This document shows positions 41,740 to 53,570 of a stretch of DNA of 64,000 bases, piece after piece. This stretch comes from Haematobia irritans (lineage: Eukaryota > Arthropoda > Insecta > Diptera > Muscidae). Location: assembly GCF_050003625.1 (NCBI RefSeq), contig NC_134399.1, positions 154,932,473-154,996,472 of the forward strand, in the 5' to 3' direction. Each line of letters opens with the position of its first letter. Position 1 is the first letter of the stretch. The position numbers and the translations under genes are program-made. The notes beneath the pieces were generated by a model. The model had not been told where the DNA came from. It made no database searches and worked only from the letters and a program-made list of their open reading frames with translations.

Positions 41740-42954
41740 CACTGAAAAGAAAGGTTCCAAAGATTTTGTTTTTACTTTAAAAAATTTGGTATTGATTCCG
41801 AGCCAAAGAAGCGGAGAATACAAGTAAGGATACTTTTAAGACACAATTCCCTTTTAAATTTGGGTTTTGTGTACTTGCTTCTAGGAAGCAAATTTTAATT
41901 TTTCGCTTTCGCAGCTTTTTTCTTCATAAGCTATCAAAGTCCTTTAAAAACGAGTTAACGACAACTTTATTTTCTAAATTAATAGTCGACATCCAGTAGA
42001 AATTATGTATGTTTCAAGTAAAAAACTTCTTTAAAATAAAGTTTTGAAAAACATGTGCCATATTTATTTAAACGATTTTTTGCTTTGTAGTTAAGATGCA
42101 AAGAGACAACAAATTTAAAGAAAATTTCATTAAATTTAAAGAATTTTTCTCAATTACCCAGCGTCGCCAAAAAAGGAATGAAAATGTTCTTTTTGGATCC
42201 GGAAGTGGTGCAAAATTGTCGCAGAAGCGATGAATTTAACATGGGCTTGTCATAGGACGGAAGTCCTCCATTTCAACAGCCGGTGCACTGAATTTGGATC
42301 ACTTCTTTAGGTGTGAATCGAAATCAATGTTTTGGATGTAAATTAAAAAATTCTGTGATATTTTGTCAAATAAATAATTTTTATAATTTTTTATAATTTT
42401 TAATGGATTCTAACGCTTGTCTGAAACGTTTGACCACAAATATTTTAAAAAATTCACAATTTTTTCAGATTGGATTTAGCTGTTTTTTCGACAAAATTTA
42501 AATAATTTGTACCATTTTATGAATTCTTAAACTGTTGTTAACCACATTAAAAAAAAAAAAGTTAAAATTACCCATTTAAAATATGAAAAAAGCTTGTTAT
42601 AAAAAATTGAATGAAAAGAACTTCCTGTGTAGTTAAAATAAAGAACATCATTGGGAGTACATATTCTGGAAGTGCTTTTAAAGTTGTGCTTTTGGAAGAA
42701 CTTCCAAATTTTTTTGCTGGGTACTAAAGTCAAGTTGACCTTAGCCCAAAAATGTTTCATGTTATGATACCCATTTTTAAGCCCAATCACTTATTTATAA
42801 GGACAACACAAATTAGTTGAAAAGTGTATAGACTTTTGGACAAGGAAAAAGCTTAATGTTAGAAAAATGCGTCTTCTACGCTAAGCAAAGTTTGCATTCG
42901 TAAATATTTTAAGGACATGAAATCTTTGACCTCAAGACAATATTTTTTTCAGTG
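41740..42954 (+). mobile_element. CACTGAAAAA-ended element D, copy 2, with nested element N
   Basis: CACTGAAAAGAAAGGTTCC to ATATTTTTTTCAGTG with TA at 41738-41739 and 42955-42956. It matches copy 1 except for a 565-bp insertion at 42157-42721. Copies 1 and 2 lie 0.1 kb apart in the same orientation. Confidence 0.85.
42157..42721. mobile_element. CCCAGC-ended element N, copy 1 (TA target duplication)
   Basis: CCCAGCGTCGCC at the left and TTTTTTTGCTGGG at the right, TA on both sides (42155-42156, 42722-42723). The empty site is seen in element D copy 1 (CTGAATTATTAAAGTC). The interior has GATCCGGAAGTGGTGCAAAA and CTAACGCTTGTCTGAAACG. No coding frame. Confidence 0.82.
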
Positions 42955-42956
42955 TA

Positions 42957-43385
42957 GATATATATGGTATTATTATTATTGGGGATGACATTGCATAACA
43001 TCGGTCTATTCTATGTAATAATGTAAAATCTGCAATAATGGATTTTTACAGTTCCAGTAACAGCAGTTGCTGCCATCATAATCATTCAGTTATGTTATCC
43101 AAATTTAATAATATTCGAAACCGTATTAACAAACTATTATTTCTCCATTAAAGTATAGAGTTTATTTAAATATATGGGCATATTAATAAAGAGATTCATA
43201 TCGTTTATTTAAATCGAAACTAAAATTATTAAATAAGGATACTTGCACCTTATAAATTACGAACGAATTATACCACACTGACCGGCATTGCCCTTTTCAG
43301 CGGTAAACAAATGGGATAACAGCCGATTTGATTTCTTCAGTGTGGAAGGGAATATTCATTTCGATTCTGCATTATATAACAGAGA
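42957..43385. other. unassigned noncoding DNA
   Basis: ATTATTATTATT at about 42968-42979; otherwise nothing recognised. Confidence 0.35.
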
Positions 43386-43498
43386 GTATACGAGGGCGGT
43401 TCGGAAACTTCTCATAGGCTATCAATGAAAGAGAATAGTTAGTTTTTCAAAAATATTTTTATTTTTCAATATAATTTCCTGAAACTTCAATACACTTA

Positions 43499-43625
43499 TG
43501 GCCAGTTTCTCATCCTCCGATTAATTTTAACCGGTTAGAAAGACCTCCGGTTAGTAAAATTTTTGTATGGGATCAGCTGTTTTATCGACACGACAAATAA
43601 TAACAAGACATTGAGAAACTGGCCC
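43499..43625. mobile_element. 127-bp MITE with TTA target duplication
   Basis: Inverted ends KGGCCAGTTTCTCA (left TGGCCAG, right end complement GGGCCAG), flanked by TTA at 43496-43498 and 43626-43628. A three-base TWA duplication and GG-start ends are typical of PIF/Harbinger-type MITEs. It interrupts the mariner pseudogene where CACTTATGG should read CACTTAGTCC. Confidence 0.75.
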
Positions 43626-43832
43626 TTAGTCCAACGCTTTTCTAGCAATTCTATCCCTTGATTAAAATTGCTTTCCTCAAGGTCTTCAAAATAGTGGTTT
43701 ACAACTGTAATTGCATCTTCATTTGAGGTAAAACGCTTGCCAGCAAGGAATTTTTTTTAGATTTGGGAACAAGTAAAAGTCACTGGGAGCTAAATCAGGA
43801 GAATAAGGTGGGTGGTCAAGCAACCCGTACTT

Positions 43833-44179
43833 GGGAGCCACCGTGGTGCAATGGTTAGAATGCCCGCCTTGCATACACAAGGTCGTGGGTTCGATTCCTG
43901 CTACGACCGAACACCAAAAAGTTTTTCAGCGGTGGATTATCCCACCTCAGTAATGCTGGTGACATTTCTGAAGGTTTCAAAGCTTCTCTAAGTGGTTTCA
44001 TTGGAATGTGGAACGCCGTTCGGACTCGGCTATAAAAAGGAGGCCCTTTGTCCTTGAGCTTAACATGGAATCGGGCAGCACTCAGTGATAGGAGAGAAGT
44101 TCACCACTGTGGTATCACAATGGACTGAATAGTCTAAGTGAGCCTGATACATCGGGCTGCCACATAACCTAACCTAACT
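43833..44179 (+). mobile_element. tRNA-derived SINE, copy 7, with 7-bp target duplication
   Basis: Complete. Pol III A box TGGTGCAATGG at 43844-43854 and B box GGTTCGATTCC at 43888-43898, body and CCTAACCTAAC tail. Duplication CGTACTT at 43826-43832 and 44180-44186. The head folds only partly like a tRNA: the anticodon stem CCTTG/CAAGG holds a six-base loop, so no anticodon can be assigned. Confidence 0.93.
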
Positions 44180-44378
44180 CGTACTTTAATTCGTTGATTT
44201 TAGCCATTGCACTATGGTCTGGCGGACCCAATTTTTTGGCCAAAAATCAAAATTCTAAATTCAAAATTTATTACTGTTATACGATAATAAATACTTTCAG
44301 ATGTCAGAAAATATAGTTTGTTAAAATATACGTCCAAAAACCGTTATTCGCCAGGGCTGACAACATGTGCAATTTTCT

Positions 44379-45612
44379 GCACATAGATGGCGTCGCTAGT
44401 AAATGCATATTATTTTTATATAGTACCAACCTTCAAATAATTCGTGTCAAAATTTGACTTCTGTAAGTTAATTATTTTCTTATTTTGAAAAAAAAAAATG
44501 GAAAAAAATGAATTTCGTGCTTTGATAAAGTACGGTTTTCTGAAGGGAAAAAATACGGTGGAAGCAAAAACTTGGCTTAATAATGAGTTTTCGTACTCTA
44601 CCCCAGGGAAATCAACAATAATTGTTTGGTATGCAAAATTCAATCGTGGTGAAATGAGCACGGAGGACGGTGAACGCTGTGGACACCCGAAAGAGGTGGT
44701 TACCGACGAAAACATCAAAAAAATCCACAAAATGATTTTGAATGACCGTAAAATGAAGTTGATCAAGATAGCAGAGGCCTTAAAGATAGCAAAGGAACGT
44801 GTTGGTCATATCATTCATCAATATTTGGATATGCGGAAGCTCTGTGCAAAATGGGTGCCGCGCGAGCTCACATTTGACCAAAACCAACAACGTGTTGATG
44901 ATTCTGAGCGGTGTTTGCAGCTGTTAACTCGTAATACACCCGAGTTTTTCCATCGATATGTGACAATAGATGAAACATGGCTCCATCACTACACTCCTGA
45001 GTCCAATCGACAGTTGGCTGAGTGGACAGCGACCGGTGAACCGTCTCCGAAGCGTGGAAAGACTCAAAAGTCCGCTGGCAAAGTAATGGCCTCTGTTTTT
45101 TGGGATGCGCATGGAATAATTTTTATCGATTATCTTGAGAAGGGAAAAACCATCAACTGTGACTATTATATGGCGTTATTGGAGCGTTTAAAGGTCGAAA
45201 TCGCGGCAAAACGGCCCCATATGAAGAAGAAAAAAATGTTATTCCACCAGCACAACGCACCGTGCCACAAGTCATTGAGAACGATGGCAAAAATTCATGA
45301 ATTGGGCTTCGAATTGCTTCACCACCCACCGTATTCTCCAGATCTGGCCTTCAGCGACTCTTTCTTGTTCTCGGACTTGAAAAGGATGCTCGCAGGGAAA
45401 AAATGTGGCTGCAATGAAGAGGTGATCGCCGAAACTGAGGCCTATTTTGAGGCAAAACCGAAGGAGTACTACCAAAATGGTATCAAAAAATTGGAAGGTC
45501 GTTATAATCGTTGTATCGCTCTTGAATGGAACTATGTTGAATAATAAAAACAAATTTTGACCAAAAAAATGTGTTTTTCTTTGTTAGACCGGGGACTTAT
45601 CAGCCAACCTGT
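44379..45612 (+). mobile_element. irritans-subfamily mariner, copy C, left end missing
   Basis: It starts at CACATAGATGGCGTCGCTAG, the sequence lying just inside the left inverted repeat in copy B, so the first ~30 bp are gone. The right inverted repeat is intact (GGGGACTTATCAGCC to CCTGT at 45612, then TA). Loss of one end would prevent normal excision even if transposase were supplied. Confidence 0.93.
44498..45544 (+). CDS. mariner transposase, full-length frame but mutated catalytic triad
   Basis: A 348-codon frame, the full length for the Himar1-type transposase, which cuts and pastes mariner DNA at TA sites in the nucleus. The N-terminal two-helix-turn-helix DNA-binding region covers about residues 1-115, including the WVPREL linker after it (119-124). 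First catalytic Asp: TIDETW (158). The second should be the Asp of HQDNAPCH, but here it reads HQHNAPCH: codon 252 is CAC at 45251-45253, while copy B has GAC. Third Asp: LAFSD (287), where Pro is replaced by Phe. Spacing of 34 residues between 252 and 287 is kept. The open frame is therefore probably catalytically dead. It ends EWNYVE. No promoter seen, and the left inverted repeat is missing. Confidence 0.95.
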   Translation: MEKNEFRALIKYGFLKGKNTVEAKTWLNNEFSYSTPGKSTIIVWYAKFNRGEMSTEDGERCGHPKEVVTDENIKKIHKMILNDRKMKLIKIAEALKIAKERVGHIIHQYLDMRKLCAKWVPRELTFDQNQQRVDDSERCLQLLTRNTPEFFHRYVTIDETWLHHYTPESNRQLAEWTATGEPSPKRGKTQKSAGKVMASVFWDAHGIIFIDYLEKGKTINCDYYMALLERLKVEIAAKRPHMKKKKMLFHQHNAPCHKSLRTMAKIHELGFELLHHPPYSPDLAFSDSFLFSDLKRMLAGKKCGCNEEVIAETEAYFEAKPKEYYQNGIKKLEGRYNRCIALEWNYVE

Positions 45613-45614
45613 TA

Positions 45615-46540
45615 TGTAATCAAAACGTTTTGATATACGAGCGCTATATGTGTTGTTTACAGCAACTTAATAGATTTATCTCGACCAAAAAGTCGAATTA
45701 AATCGTGAATTATTGGTTGCACCTTTCGATGTGGATTAAATCAACAGCAATGCATTGGTGAACTTCATTTAATTTTTGGCAATAAAGCTTCGTAAAGAAC
45801 TAGTGTTTAAAGACAAATTTTGTGAAGGTCGCCTAAAATTATTGTTGTTCTGGAAACGTTTACCATTCGCCAATTGATATCGCCAGATCGTCGACAACCT
45901 TAGGGATTAGTGGGATAAGCATATATTCAATTTGTTCGTTTTGGATCCCACACAATTTCTTTATTGCCCAAAAAAGGCTCATGGCGAAAGAAATGCTCCA
46001 AATATACTATCGCTGTGCTTCAAAACACGTCCCGAAAGAAAGCAGCAGTCAACTGTATGGGTGTTTTAAAATTAGCAAAATCCTACAAAAGTTGTTCGCC
46101 CATTAAGCACTTTCAAGCAAATGATAGTATGCTTATTTTTTGGAAAAACTAGACATGTCACCATCTTATCCCTATAACAACGCAGAAAAGTCAAATCTGA
46201 ATGGTACACAACCATTTGTTTGTCAGTTGTCTTCGAAGAAAACAAAAAAAAAAACTTATCGCCGAAGACGGATCACTCTTCACCACGATAATGCAAGCTC
46301 GAATCAAACAACTGCATTTTTGAGTTTTACAAAACATAGATATCAAGGGTCATTCACATTATAGTCCTGATTTGGCAACGAATGACTTCTTTTTATATCC
46401 GTACGTAAAAAATAAGAGATAAATGGTTTTCCACATCTGAAGAAACGGTCGATGTGATGCATTCAGAATGCATGTGTTGGAGATACCTCAATCAGAGTGG
46501 CAAAATTGCTTCGACAATTGGTTCAAATAAAAAGCATCAC
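45615..46540 (+). pseudogene. old mariner transposase remnant, fourth lineage or second family
   Basis: Broken plus-strand frames contain RRITLHHDNASSNQTTAFLS (second catalytic Asp in HHDNASS), then HYSPDLAT-like sequence (near 46355), a VKNK.RG.RFS-like stretch near 46405, and EIPQSEWQNCFDNWF-like sequence near 46480-46530, in the order found in a mariner C-terminal half. Many stops. Mariner copy C is inserted at its left edge, so it is older. Confidence 0.7.
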
Positions 46541-47272
46541 TCGTGTTTCATAGAAAATTTCACGTCAACCGAAAATTTAACCGGAATACTTTTCAAATAA
46601 TTTTTGGAAAATTTCCATTATTTTATTTGTCCTGATTATAGTTTATACCCGGTAAAATTCAGCTAAATATATTTTACTACAAACTGTCAAAAAAAAGGAT
46701 TTTTAAAGATCACCTCAAAATAGCTATTTACACTGAAAAAAAAATATTGACCTAATATGGAAGATTATGCAACTTAAATTTTAGGACTCAAAATTTACGC
46801 AATGCTAAGGACAAAATTCTTTAAAACAATGAAATTTTAATTAAAAGAAGGTTTATAATCCTTGCTTCAAAAATTTTTTTTCATTAAATTTAGGACACAA
46901 ATCTTGAAATTTTGCGTCTCTGGAATATAAAAGGCAACTCTCGTGTTTCATAGAAAATTTCACGTCAACTGAAAATTTAATCGAAATACTTTTCAAATAA
47001 TTTTTGGAAATTTTCCATTATTTTATTTGTTCTAAATATAGTTTATACCCGGTAAAATTCAGCTAAATTTATTTTACAACAAACTTTCAAAAAAGAATTT
47101 TTATAGATCACCTCAAAATAGATACTTACACTGAAAAAAATTTTGACCTAGTATGGAAGATTATGCAACTTAAATTTTAGGACTCAAAATTTACGCAATG
47201 CTAATGATGAAATTCTTTAAAACAATGACATTTTAATTAAAAGAAAGCTTATAATCCTTGCTTCAAACATTT
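46541..47272 (+). repeat. 400-bp tandem duplication
   Basis: TCGTGTTTCATAGAAAATTT begins at 46541 and again at 46941, exactly 400 bp apart, and the similarity continues through CACTGAAAAAAA to the point where a G2 element cuts the second copy (47273). The duplicated segment joins mariner-flanking DNA to the left part of an element of D type. Confidence 0.88.
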
Positions 47273-47273
47273 T

Positions 47274-48744
<1,471 letters not shown>

Positions 48745-49244
48745 GTTTTCATTAAATTTTGGACACAAATCTTGAAATTTTGCGTCTCTCTGCTGAAGTT
48801 GTAGATCTTTGAAGTAAGGCAAATTTTCCTTAAAATAAAGAAAAACATTTTTAATTTAAAGAAATCGTCTTTAACTCAACTGACATATTGAATTTTTAAA
48901 TTTAAGATAAAAACGCTTCAAATATAGGCTAAGATTTATTTTAAGGATTTGCATCTTTGGTTTAAAGTTTGTTTTTTAGCATTAAGAAAACTGTTTTTAC
49001 TTTGATGTACGTGGCACAATTTGGATTTTTAATTGGTATTTGTTTGTACACAAATACCTTTATTAATATATCACAAAAAGAAAATAAAAACTCGATGAAT
49101 GAGATCTGTATCCAATTTTAATTTTATTGATCCTAGATTTAAAGCCAGGGAGGTCCGTAAAAAATGTCTTTATTTTAAAGAAGCCGCATCTTTGGCTCGG
49201 GAAGGTCAAAATCTTTGGATCCAAGTAAACTTTTTTTGAGTGTA

Positions 49245-50330
49245 TGAAGAGAAAATTAATTCCATCTCTGGAAAGTTCTGTTTAGATGAACGTTAAATGT
49301 AAGGACCTAGAAAATTTTTGTTTTTTGCTAAAGTATTTCAAATATTTCAAACGCATAAATTCGATTCCTCCTATTATTCTATCTCATGTGACTTTGGTCA
49401 CATAAAACTAATTCCACTCACACCACTAACATAGCATAAGTTGTATAACTAAACAAATGACACTAATAAAATAGTGCATACAAACAAACAATAACAATTT
49501 CCATTGTCGAACAATTCGGTTTCTAACAAAAACAAAGCCATTGAGAACAAAAATCACCATGAAGAATTAAACCAATTTCAAAGTGGGGAATTAGAATCAA
49601 CATTTGGAATCACAAGTGAGCTATATCACTGAATTTACCAAAACACATATTGCAATATGTGAATGAGAATATCCATCCATTTAGTCATGTGGATGGAATT
49701 GCTTTGAAGTGGTCATTTGATGGCTAAAATAGACAACCGTTTCTGTTATATCCTTTGGAGCTGAGAAAACAGCATCACAAACATATGGTCAAAACAACAT
49801 ATTCTCTCACCTCCCTCCATAGACCAATTAAAATGAATGGTATTATTTTCGAAAAGTACCAACAAGGATATGTACACAGGAAAAAAATGTGTTGGTGTTC
49901 CTTAAATCAAAGATCCATTTAAACTTGGTAAAGAGGGAGACAGAAAATTAAATAAAATTTAAATTGAATTGAACAATATAGAAAATGTTAATCTTGGAAT
50001 AGGGATAATTTTTGTTTTTTGTTCAGTGTATTAGCTGTCATATCGACATAGTCCTATGTAGAGATCAATAAACAAATGTCTGTTCATCAACACGAAAAGG
50101 ACTATAATAGAACAATAACAATAATATGAGTATGCTGTAACAATCTCTTGTGGTCAGGATAATGCTAATCAATTCTTGTAATAACACCGAAAATCCGAAA
50201 CTACTAAACATATACAAATACACATGCAACATCACGGCCGAAGTGACACAAAAAATGTGTTGGTGAGTTAAAACAAAAAAAAAAAAAAACAAAATGCTGC
50301 TGAGTTCCTATTTTAAGATAAATTTAAAAA
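49245..50330. other. unique noncoding DNA
   Basis: No repeats or coding motifs recognised beyond an A run at 50274-50290. Confidence 0.4.
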
Positions 50331-50630
50331 GACTTCACAAAAAAAATTAACTAATATGAACTACGAGTATTATACAATCGAAATAGCAATTCACACAACA
50401 TAAAGTACAAAATTGCTTTAAGTTAATAGAATTTACATTAAAACAAAGTTTATAATCTTTATTACATTTTTTTTCATTATATCAAGGAATGTATCTTGGA
50501 AATTTTCGTCACTTCGTTAAAGTCCTATAGCTTCGAAGTAACACATATTTTCCATATAGTAAAAAAATAACCCATATACTGAATTTTTAGATTTAAAATA
50601 AAAACCCTTAAATTTTTTTCAATTTTATAG
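50331..50630 (+). mobile_element. diverged fragment of the 47129-49242 element
   Basis: TTAATAGAATTTACATTAAAAC, AGTTTATAATCTTTATTAC, TTCATTATATCAAGGAATGTATCTTGGAAATTTT-like order and ACTGAATTTTTAGATTTAAAATAAAAA parallel the inner part of that element. Ends not found. Confidence 0.45.
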
Positions 50631-50860
50631 AAAATTTACAGAAATAAAATTTAGACAAAATTTTCCATAGAAATAAAATTTTGACAAAATTTTCTATAGA
50701 AATAACATTTTCACAAAATTTTCTATATAAATAAAATTTTGATGCAATTTTCTATAAAAATAAAATTTTGAAAAAATTTTCCATAGAAATAACATTTTCT
50801 ATAGAAATAAAATTTTGACAAAAATTTGTACAGAAATAAAATTTTGACAAAATGTACTAG
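50631..50860 (-). repeat. 29-bp array
   Basis: About eight units of TCTATAGAAATAAAATTTT type, immediately followed by a CACAGAAAA-type foldback element without its first bases. Confidence 0.88.
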
Positions 50861-50861
50861 A

Positions 50862-51402
50862 AAAAAATATCACCAAAATATTTCCAATTAAAAAGTTTAA
50901 TTTATTAACTTTTTAATCAAAATCGGAAAGATATGCCAGTTAAAAAACTGATTAATTTGTTTGTTTAATTTATAAAAATAATTAACCAATAAACAAAATT
51001 TTAATCGAAATAAAAACAAATAGTAATGAAAATTAGTGATAATGGTATTTATTAAACAATGAATAGTATCAATTAACAATTTAATTAAAAAAATTAATCG
51101 ATTCCGATTGCAAAACTCAATTTATTGTTTAACTGATTTATATGAATATGGAATTAAAGTTTAACTAAACAATTAATTGAAATAATTAAAAATTAATTGA
51201 TTTTTGTAATCAAACTTAATTAAATGTTTAATGGAATCAGTTAAAAAATTAATTTAAATTTTCAAACGAAATCAATTATTTTTTTAATCAAATATTTTTT
51301 ATGCCCTATAAAACTATCATTTTCGTGACTGAACACATTTCAATTAAAAAATTATTTGGATCAATTAATTTCGTGATTGAGTCAGAAAAAAAAATTGTGT
51401 GT
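50862..51402 (+). mobile_element. AT-rich foldback element E, copy 6, inside a 29-bp array
   Basis: AAAAAAATATCACCAAAATATTTCC at the left (terminal CACAG lost) to AAAAAAAATTGTGTGTG at the right. It splits the array. Confidence 0.72.
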
Positions 51403-51635
51403 GAACTATAGAAATAAAATTTTGAAAAATGTTCTATAGAAATAAAATTTTGAAAAAAATTTCTATAGAAATAAAATTTTGACAACATTTTCTATAGAAA
51501 TAAAAACTTGACTAAATTTTACAAAAAATAAAATTTTAACAAAATTTTCTATAGAAATAAAATTTTTACAAAATTTTGTATATAAATAAACTTATAACAA
51601 AATGTTCTATAGAAATAAAATTTTGACAACAATTA
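51403..51635 (-). repeat. 29-bp array
   Basis: ACTATAGAAATAAAATTTT then about seven more units before a partial second E copy begins. Confidence 0.88.
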
Positions 51636-52050
51636 ATAAATAAAATAAATTTTTAATCGAAATAAAAATAAATAGTTAGTAATGAAAATGAGTGACAATG
51701 CTATTTATTAAACAATGAATAGTTTCAATTAACAAATTAATTAAAAAAATTAATCGATTCCAATTGCAAAACGCAATTAATTGTTTAACTGATTTAATTG
51801 TATATGGAATTAAAGTTTAAGAATTAATTGAAATAATTAAAAATTAATTGATTTTTGTAATCAAACTCAATTAAATATTTAATGGAATCAGTTAAAAAAG
51901 TTATATAAATATTCAAATGTAATCAATTATTTTTTTAAACAAATATTTTTTATGTCCTATTAAAACTATCATTTTCGTGACTGAAGACATTTCAATTAAA
52001 AAATTATTTGGATCAATTAATTTCGTGGTTGAATCAGAAAAAAATTGTGG
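51636..52050 (+). mobile_element. AT-rich foldback element E, partial copy 7
   Basis: Repeats the last two thirds of copy 6 (TTTTAATCGAAATAAAAA at about 51001 and 51650; TGTAATCAAACT words; ending AAAAATTGTGGTG). About 650 bp separates matching points, so array plus element were probably duplicated together. Confidence 0.72.
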
Positions 52051-53570
52051 TGAACTATAGAAATAAAATTCTGACAAAATGTTCTATAGAAATAAAATTT
52101 TGACAAAATTTTATATATAAATAAAATTTTGACAAAATTTTCTATAGAAATAAAATTTTGACAAAATTTTCTATAAAATAAATTTTTGACAAAATTTTCT
52201 ATAGAAATAAAATTTTCACAAAATTTTCTAGAGAAATAAAATGTTGACAAAATTTTCTATAGAAATAAAATGTTAACAAAATTTTCTATAGAAATAAAAT
52301 TTTCACAAAATTTTCTAGAGAAATAAAATTTTGACAAAATGTTTTATATAAATAAAATTTTGACAAAATTTTATATAGAAATAAAATTTTGACAAAAATT
52401 TTCTATAGAAATAGAATTTTGACAAAAATTTCTATAGAAATAGAATTTTGACAAAAATTTTCTATAGAAATAAAAGCTTGACTAAATATTACAAAGAAAT
52501 ACAATTTTGACAAAATTTTCTGCAGAAATAAAAGCTTGACTAAATTTTGTATAGAAATAACATTTTGACAAAATTTTCTATAGAAATAAAATTTTGACAA
52601 ATACAATTTTGACAAAATTTTCTATAGAAATAAAATTTTGACAAAATTTTCTATATTAATAAAATTTTGACAAAATGTTCTGTTGAAATAAAATTTTGAC
52701 AAAATTTTCCATAGAAATAAAATTTTGACAAAATTTTCTATAGAAATAAAATTTTGACAAAATTTTCTATAGAAATAACATTTCGACAAAATTTTCTATA
52801 GAAATAAAATTTTGACAAAATTTTCTATAGAAATAAAATTTTGACAAAATTTTCTATATAAATGAAATTTTGACAATTTTTTCTATATAAATAAAATTTT
52901 GACAAAAGATTCTGTTGAAATAAAATTTTCTATATAAATAAAATTTTGACAAAATTTTCCATAGAAATGAAATTTTGGCAAAATTTTCTATAGAAATAAC
53001 ATTTCGACAAAATTTTCTATATAAATAAAATTTTGACAAAATTTTCTATAGAAATAAAATTTTGACAAAATTTTCTATAGAAATAAAAGCTTGACTAAAT
53101 TTTGGAAAGGAATAAAATTTTGACAAAATTTTTTGCAGAAATAAAAGCTTGACTAAGCTTTATATAGAAATAAAATTTTGACAAAATTTTCTATAAATAA
53201 AATTTTGACAAATACAATTTTGACAAAATTTTCTATAGAAATACAATTTTGACAAAATTTTCTATAGAAATAAAATGTTGACAAATTTTTGTAGAGAAAT
53301 AATATTTTGACAAAATTTTCTATATAAATAAAGTTTTGACAAAATTTTCTATAGAAATAAAATTTTACAAAATTTTCCTATAGAAATAAAATTGTGACAA
53401 CATTTTTTGACAAAATTTTCTACAGAAAAAAAAATTGATAAAATTTTCTATAGTAATAAAATTTTTACAGAAATAAAATGTTGACAAATTGTTCTACAGA
53501 AATAAATTTTTGACAAAATTTTCTATAGAAATAAAATGTTTAAGAAATTTTCTATAAATGAAATATTTTT
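52051..53570 (-). repeat. 29-bp tandem array, about 1.5 kb
   Basis: Some fifty units of TCTATAGAAATAAAATTTT plus GACAAAATT. Variants with AAAGCTTGACTAAATTTT recur at about 52470, 52530, 53085 and 53145, and ATTTTGACAAATACAATTTTG at 52590 and 53205, showing an extra level of duplication of about 615 bp. Right edge GGTTCGAGTGGCGACAG. Confidence 0.93.

Larger units (their letters stand above)
43386..44240 (-). pseudogene. third-family mariner, 3' part of transposase, carrying two insertions
   Basis: The minus strand reads HPPYSPDLAPSDFYLFPN, then NEDAITVVNHYFED and GIELLEKRWTK, the C-terminal part of a mariner-type transposase including its third catalytic aspartate (PSD). The element's end is ACGAGGGCGGTTCGGAAACT near 43391. 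A one-base shift follows the FPNLKK segment (an extra T run at 43750). It holds a 127-bp element (43499-43625) and a SINE (43833-44179). The N-terminal part is missing. Confidence 0.75.

Noticed and set aside
43833..43910. A tRNA gene
   Set aside because: A and B boxes are present, but the anticodon loop is malformed, there is no acceptor-stem match, and the sequence continues into the SINE body.
45964..46364. Two frames (62 and 74 codons) as separate small genes
   Set aside because: They overlap a decayed mariner transposase and the second contains its HHDNASS motif.
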